A DNA stretch of 64,000 nucleotides from Rhodobiaceae bacterium (GTDB taxonomy: Bacteria > Pseudomonadota > Alphaproteobacteria > Parvibaculales > Parvibaculaceae). The notes under the pieces were generated by a model that searched no databases, was not told the DNA's origin, and saw only the letters and a program-made list of their open reading frames with translations. Position numbers and translations under genes: made by a program. The stretch is taken from NCBI GenBank assembly GCA_003330885.1, contig CP030277.1:1240001-1304000 (forward strand), given 5' to 3'. This document shows positions 63,712 to 64,000 of the stretch, one piece after another (the first letter of the stretch is position 1; the number at the start of each line of letters is the position of its first letter).

Positions 63712-64000
63712 TTACGCTTTGGGCAAAAGCTGCGTCATTTCTATAAGCCGACTGTCCGCCAGCGCCGCAGCACGGATCGGCGCAATCGCCAGGTATTCGG
63801 GATCGCGCATCATGTCGACAAACTGCCGGCGCGCGGGGTACCGCACAAGCATCACCACATCCCACTCTTCATCACCTATGATGGAATTAAGCGCGCGACC
63901 CATCCAAACCGGTTCGCCACCAAACCGCGGATGCAGCTTCGCGAAAGCCCGGCCATAAGCCTCGTAAGCTTCACGCCCTGTGAGCCCGTCAACACCCGCT
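63712..64000 (-). CDS. DUF1330 family protein, partial
   Basis: Only the C-terminal 95 or so residues are in the window; the 5' end lies beyond base 64000. The visible part reads AGVDGLTGREAYEAYGRAF, then LHPRFGGEPVWMGRALNSIIG, WDVVMLVRYPARRQFVDMM and DPEYLAIAPIRAAALADSRL, all typical of DUF1330, a small ferredoxin-like dimeric fold of unknown activity. Same strand as the downstream GST operon, from which it is separated by 251 bases. Confidence 0.82.
   Translation of the reverse strand, partial: AGVDGLTGREAYEAYGRAFAKLHPRFGGEPVWMGRALNSIIGDEEWDVVMLVRYPARRQFVDMMRDPEYLAIAPIRAAALADSRLIEMTQLLPKA

Overview
The window is chromosomal DNA of an alphaproteobacterium. The best evidence is the housekeeping block between about 19.8 and 40.6 kb: recO-era-rnc-lepB-acpS-pdxJ-(DUF2062)-pyrE-rsh-rpoZ-folK, followed further on by smpB-dapA-slt. 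This gene order is characteristic of Alphaproteobacteria, as is the single-domain response regulator ending in an FGPDRRR tail. The many sulfatases, GSTs, monooxygenases and TRAP/SLC13 transporters fit a marine or xenobiotic-degrading heterotroph; the exact order and genus cannot be fixed from this sequence. I found no rRNA, tRNA, CRISPR array, transposase or phage gene.

Layout. 0-3.8 kb: the last codons of a penicillin-acylase-like gene, an ExbB-ExbD-ExbD-TonB-like operon with unusual features, a MarR regulator and a flavin reductase. 4.1-9.3 kb: motAB, an RDD protein, an SLC13 permease with RCK_C domains, and aspartate/glutamate leucyltransferase. 9.4-13.2 kb: a complete tripartite TRAP transporter and a small membrane-anchored protein. 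13.2-19.8 kb: a tandem winged-helix regulator divergent from a VOC protein, parC, a DUF3179 protein, and a globin / response regulator / helical-protein trio.

19.8-28.9 kb is the core cell-cycle, RNA and stringent-response block, read on the minus strand. Between folK and smpB (28.9-36.1 kb) lies a group of accessory genes: type-5 uracil-DNA glycosylase, SDS-type alkylsulfatase, HxlR regulator, nitronate monooxygenase, GST, a membrane-anchored arylsulfatase-type enzyme and a SuoX/MsrP-like molybdoenzyme. After smpB-dapA and a lytic transglycosylase with a very long Pro-rich tail come an alpha/beta hydrolase and two metallo-beta-lactamase-fold enzymes.

43.6-47 kb holds a tightly overlapping trio (membrane protein, ATP-grasp ligase, polysaccharide flippase). 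47-50.8 kb is a Zrg-like zinc-uptake operon (small protein, His-rich DUF2796 protein, ABC ATPase, FtsX-type permease, DUF3299). 50.8-58.5 kb carries a GST, an Ntn-hydrolase of the C45 family, a GPH-type MFS carrier, a second sulfatase, DUF3047 plus a TIGR04283-type glycosyltransferase, DUF547 and DUF4345 proteins. 58.5-64 kb contains two regulated catabolic modules: an Asp-nucleophile alpha/beta hydrolase divergent from a TetR regulator across a perfect 22-bp palindrome, and a GST-TetR-flavin-monooxygenase operon. The window ends inside a DUF1330 gene.

Functions are assigned from motifs and family resemblance read by eye; no database search was run. Start codons were moved from the longest reading frame where a better ribosome-binding site or overlap was visible, and these cases are stated.
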